Origin: Timema cristinae
Taxonomy: Eukaryota; Arthropoda; Insecta; Phasmatodea; Timematidae
DNA: 64,000 nucleotides
Assembly: GCA_039000515.1 (NCBI GenBank)
Contig: JBCFYV010000012.1
Span: 123,100,605 to 123,164,604 of the forward strand
Direction: 5' to 3'
The position numbers and the translations under genes were made by a program. Of the stretch, positions 60,750 to 64,000 are shown piece after piece (within the stretch, counting starts at the first letter, position 1; each line of letters starts with the position of its first letter). The notes beneath the pieces are model-generated. The model worked only from the letters and a program-made list of their open reading frames with translations. It made no database searches and was not told the origin of the DNA.

Positions 60750-61026
60750 TTAAATAGTCATCGGATGACTTTGTGCTAGGGGTCGAGGTTCAATCCTCGG
60801 TCCTGCCATAGATTTATCGATTACCAACTTTCCTTCACCTCTGACAAGACTTGTATTAATGACAACTTGTGTATTGTGGTATGCCAGGCCCACCGTGTTT
60901 CGGATCTCACGTTAAGCTGTATGCATACGTAGGTCTTTCATTTCATCTCACAATCACCCTACCATTACACAATAGCGTGAGTGCGTATAACCCGAACGGG
61001 TAGTAAGACGCGGTGCTAATAATAAT
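60750..61026 (+). mobile_element. SINE family A with an 11 bp insert
   Basis: Full-length, plus strand: head with GAGGTTCAATCCTCGGTCC, body, tail AAGACGCGGTGCTAATAATA. Where other copies read AACTGTAGGTCC this one reads AGCTGTATGCATACGTAGGT, an insert that matches the core of the nearby 27 bp array. Confidence 0.8.
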
Positions 61027-61089
61027 CAAGCTATTATATTTGATAATTACGGTTATAGCCTAACGTAAATATTATATCCCTAAAATTTA

Positions 61090-61178
61090 AAAATGACATC
61101 TGGACACTCGAATCGAACCCGGACCTTGGGCTTAGACTCCAATGTTCTAAACCACTGATATATCCAGGAGTCGACCTG
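61090..61178 (-). mobile_element. tRNA-like sequence (SINE head or tRNA relic)
   Basis: In complement it reads ATATCAGTGGTTTAGAACAT (A box) and GGTCCGGGTTCGATTCGAG (B box). No good acceptor stem, so not called a tRNA gene. Confidence 0.5.
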
Positions 61179-61239
61179 TGTCCGGGGTAATCCTTCACTC
61201 ATATTTTAAGACAGTCTGTGATGGACGTGTGGAACTCTC

Positions 61240-61335
61240 TTCCTCAAAACTTGAGTAAGGAATGACCTTGGACAGCTCAGTAGTTAGAGCATTGGCGTAC
61301 TAATCCAAAGGCCCCGGATTCGATTCCCGTGTCCA
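61240..61335 (+). mobile_element. tRNA-like sequence, plus strand
   Basis: It has CAGCTCAGTAGTTAGAGCAT (D arm/A box), a weak anticodon arm, and CCCCGGATTCGATTCCCGTG (T arm/B box), with partly pairing ends ACCTTGGA/TCCAGGT. It is a SINE head or decayed tRNA rather than a working tRNA. Confidence 0.5.
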
Positions 61336-62558
61336 GGTAGGATTTTTCAAATTAAAGACCAATTTAAAATTAATTCTATTAAAAAGTATTGTATTTAAAA
61401 CTAAATAATAACAAAATATGTAGAAATGACGCGTTATAATTAGACATAGGGAATGTTACAACTTAGAAGAGGATTTATGTGGTTTACAGGTTTTATCCCT
61501 GTAACTAGCTATTTTTCTGATCTACAAGAACTGTTATCTTTTGGATTTTCTGAGGATGGCGTGATTTTTGTCATCATCTTAAGGTCCCAAAGAACTCGGG
61601 TAATGTGGCCATAAGCCGGTCCCAAGCCCGGTTGAGAAACACAGAGGGCAGGTAAACTATCACTGGACAAAGTGTTGTTTATTGTTGTAACTACAGTTTG
61701 AAAATCTGTTATCAAAGAACTACCCTATAATGTTTTCCTAAAATATTATAACTAAGCATTATTTTAATAACAATATGAATTACACTTTAGATATAACATT
61801 TGAACAAAATTGCTAGCCATATTTTTAATCACAAAAAAAAATCAGACGTCTGTATTTATGAACAAGGAAGGTAAGGGTAGCCACATTTTCGTGCAGGTAT
61901 AGTGGAAAACCATTAAGGGAAAACTACCCTTGGTAAACCCGACTGAGTCGTGATTTTATAAAATTAATAATTCCCACGCTTTCGTCCAAATCCTGGCCTT
62001 TTCACCGGGTGTGCACCCATAACTCAGTTACCCCATTGGGTGCCACTCTGTGAAACATTCGTCAATTAGAAAATCTCAGCACCAGCTGTGTCGGTCGGTA
62101 ACGGCTCGCATGGACGCTGATCCTCTTGAAAATACTCAGTATCGGTAGCACACAAATACTTGTAACATTGCCAATTAGAGCGAAAACAGTGTTAACAAGT
62201 TGGTCATTTTGTTACAGTAAGGTCACAATTCTTGAGCTGCTGAGCGGTCAAAGAGAACAAATCCAGTGGGGAATTAGGTTATCTGAGAGGTTAACGGTCA
62301 AGGAGGAAGGATCCATGGACCAACAATTATCCTTTTTCTGTCCGCATAAGGAGTTCGATGTGGTACACAATCTTTCATGTCGGGTATAATTCCTCATCAA
62401 GATATAGATCTCAGACGCTAATTTTTTAGAGGTTTTGTTGAGTATTTTTCGAGAATAGATTTTTATGCAAGACTTGATTTGAGTCTATACTTTAACTAAC
62501 AGAGCATTCTTTTGACCATTATTTGAACTAATAAAAATTTAGTTACTTAGAGATTATG
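61336..62558. other. Intergenic; SINE B fragment, no gene seen
   Basis: A family B core fragment lies at about 61870-61955 (GTATAGTGGAAAACCATTA and GGGAAAACTACCC). ORFs at 61509-61715 (minus) and 62126-62389 (plus) have no recognisable domain. Confidence 0.45.
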
Positions 62559-62692
62559 TTGCAAGTCTGCGAAACACCCTAAAATAACCAGATTAAACGG
62601 TTATGTTGATGTGGAATACCTCACGGGACCGAACTATTCCACATCCTCATAACCGTTTAATCTGGTTATTTTGGAGTTGCGCAGACTTGCAA
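62559..62692. mobile_element. Palindromic element (TTGCAAGTCTGCG termini)
   Basis: Two arms of about 60 bp mirror each other: TTGCAAGTCTGCG, AAATAACCAGATTAAACGG and ATGTGGAAT on the left, their complements on the right, around ACCTCACGGGACCGAACT. One arm also occurs at 43496-43570 in the opposite orientation with its outer flank. Confidence 0.75.
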
Positions 62693-63104
62693 CTTGGTTA
62701 ATTCTGTACTACTCCTTGTGCCTGCTCGCCTACTGCCATCTCTGTTTCAAATATTAACCTTATTTTCATACTAGTTAAATTTTTTTCTATGGTGTTGGCT
62801 AAAATCGGTTAGGTTATTTTGGATGTGGAGTAGTTAGGTCCAGTTTTCGAGAGATTATTTTAAACAAAATATCCCTAAACATAATGCACATGTTATGAAT
62901 ATTAAATGGTTTAGTACATTTACGTTTTTACCAATATGCTCCGAACATAAACAGAACAGAATATGTATTCAAGTTCAACTAGCGTCTTATGGTTAGAGCT
63001 AATTATTAAGAGTCTGCCACTATGTTAGTTGTACACTAATTTAAATTGTGTCCAGTGACAACATAACCTAAAAGAGCCTAATCTAATCTCCACGGAACTA
63101 AATC
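62693..63104 (+). other. Upstream region of the sialyltransferase
   Basis: Probably promoter and 5' untranslated region. I see no clear TATA box. A fragment GGATGTGGAGTAGTTAGGTC near 62820 is a diverged piece of the palindromic element. Confidence 0.4.
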
Positions 63105-63849
63105 ATGAGGGCCGTCGCCGTGTCTGTGTGGATCTTCATGAACCTGGTGTTCCTGGGGATGTGCGGGTACATCTACCTGCTGTGGTCGCAGTACTGGAAC
63201 TACGTCGAGAGGCAGCAGCTGCAGATGGCCAACATTGTCAACATCAACAGTTACAACAGCAACAATCAGATCTTCTACTACCCGCGTCGGTTAGAGTCCC
63301 CGACGGTCGACACGGTGGGCCTGACGCCCAGACGCCTGCCCAACAGGTGGAACAGGACCTTCACTGTCGTCAGGCGTCGGAGTCGACCGAGGTTCCCGAA
63401 GCTACGCAGCATGGAGATCGAGCCCCGCCCCGGGACACCAACATGTGTCTCTGACTGTGCAACTCAGTCTCTTGAGGACATTGGTAAAGACAGACTACTC
63501 TCCAGGGTGTCCGCCCACAAGAGTCAGTTGGTGGTGCAGCTGCGGAGGGTACTTCTGGAGGAGAGCAGCGTTTTCAAGGCCAAAGGAGACGGCAACAACC
63601 CGTACAACGTTCAGTACGCCGGGCCCAGAGGGACGTACACCGAGAAGAGCGTTCAGCAGTTGGTGTGCGAGCTTAAGCAAAGGGTGGACATGAGGACCCT
63701 TTCCAAGGAGGATGAGCCGTTCAGGAGTCTTGGGCTTGCAGAGAGCTTCCCTGATGCTCCTTTGTTTGATGAGAGGAGGTGTTATAACACTTGTGCCATA
63801 GTCAGCAATGCTGGATCTTTGTACAAATCTGGTCTGGGAACGTTCATAG
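63105..63849 (+). CDS. Beta-galactoside alpha-2,6-sialyltransferase (ST6Gal-like), first coding exon
   Basis: This is a GT29 sialyltransferase: a Golgi type II membrane enzyme that transfers sialic acid from CMP-sialic acid to terminal galactose or GalNAc. The 248 codons visible show a short cytoplasmic tail, one membrane segment at about residues 5-27 (VWIFMNLVFLGMCGYIYLLW), a variable basic stem with an NRT glycosylation site, and the start of the catalytic domain: NPYNVQYAGPRGTYTEKSVQ and LGLAESFPDAPLFDERRCYN. The conserved L sialylmotif begins at CAIVSNAGSLYKSGLGTFI. The exon ends ATA G before a GTAAGC donor, so the next codon is expected to be Asp. Other exons lie beyond the window. Codon use is GC-rich, unlike all surrounding DNA. 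Reading past the donor gives 22 extra codons to a stop at 63920, which I reject. Confidence 0.9.
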
Positions 63850-63936
63850 GTAAGCTTGGAATGGTCGCACTGACGGCGGGATTCTGTATTTTTTCCTCTA
63901 TCAAATTATTAGCAATTTAATGTTTTTGAGCATTTA

Positions 63937-64000
63937 CAGTAGCTCCACAGCTTCTTTGGTACTGAGTAACAGCTCACAGCTGATGGCTTTGAAAAGTTAC
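63937..64000. mobile_element. CAGTAGC MITE, cut by window end
   Basis: It starts CAGTAGCTCCACAGCTTC after TA and matches the left terminus of the MITE at 4429-4662. It sits in the first intron of the sialyltransferase. Confidence 0.8.

Noticed and set aside
61240..61335. Functional tRNA gene
   Set aside because: The D and T arms look right, but the anticodon stem mispairs and the acceptor stem is imperfect; a SINE head or relic fits better.
63850..63920. C-terminal extension of the sialyltransferase to the stop at 63920
   Set aside because: It breaks off the L sialylmotif, and a good GTAAGC donor sits exactly where the motif should continue in the next exon.

Overview
The window is animal nuclear DNA, almost certainly from an insect. 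It is AT-rich, has spliced genes with GT-AG introns, and contains a CYP6-type microsomal P450, an ST6Gal-type sialyltransferase, a macrophage migration inhibitory factor (MIF) gene, tRNA-derived SINEs, MITEs and many minisatellites. The gene set and repeat style suggest a hemipteran-like insect, but that is inference. Coding sequence is sparse and repeats dominate.

Layout. (1) 1-13187: the 3' part of a CYP6-like gene (four exons, 1-6819), then non-coding DNA and a MITE. (2) 13188-17440: a strong heat-shock-type promoter (about 13404-13605) facing a 100-N assembly gap, then a minus-strand MIF gene (exons at 16807-16700 and 14383-14211; third exon not found) with a LINE relic and two minisatellites in its intron. 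(3) 17441-30440: repeat-rich DNA with a perfect-ended foldback element, a one-finger C2H2 ORF, a minus-strand MADF first exon, a 0.9 kb minisatellite and a dead pogo/Tigger-like transposase. (4) 30441-43226: a second CYP6-like gene, including its first exon; 31311-43226 is a near-identical copy of 1-13187. (5) 43227-62700: foldback elements, two SINE families and large tandem arrays (18, 45, 61 and 27 bp units). (6) 63105-64000: first coding exon of an ST6Gal-like sialyltransferase, cut by the window end.

The most interesting pattern is that two unrelated genes, CYP6 and MIF, each carry a minisatellite built from the intron 3' splice site plus the first bases of the downstream exon. The CYP6 array has 18 units of 82 bp in one gene copy and 2 in the other. 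The MIF array has 66 bp units with four decoy acceptors. Reading through any decoy acceptor gives an early in-frame stop, so only the last acceptor yields protein. A third array (61 bp units, 57360-58740) also has acceptor-like units, with no gene recognised beside it.

The order CYP6 / spacer with MIF / CYP6 / new flank fits a tandem duplication of about 30 kb. Several frame breaks in the second CYP6 copy are one-base losses in G runs, matched by the same bias in its introns, so they may be assembly errors rather than gene decay. All family calls rest on reading conserved motifs by eye; no database search was run.
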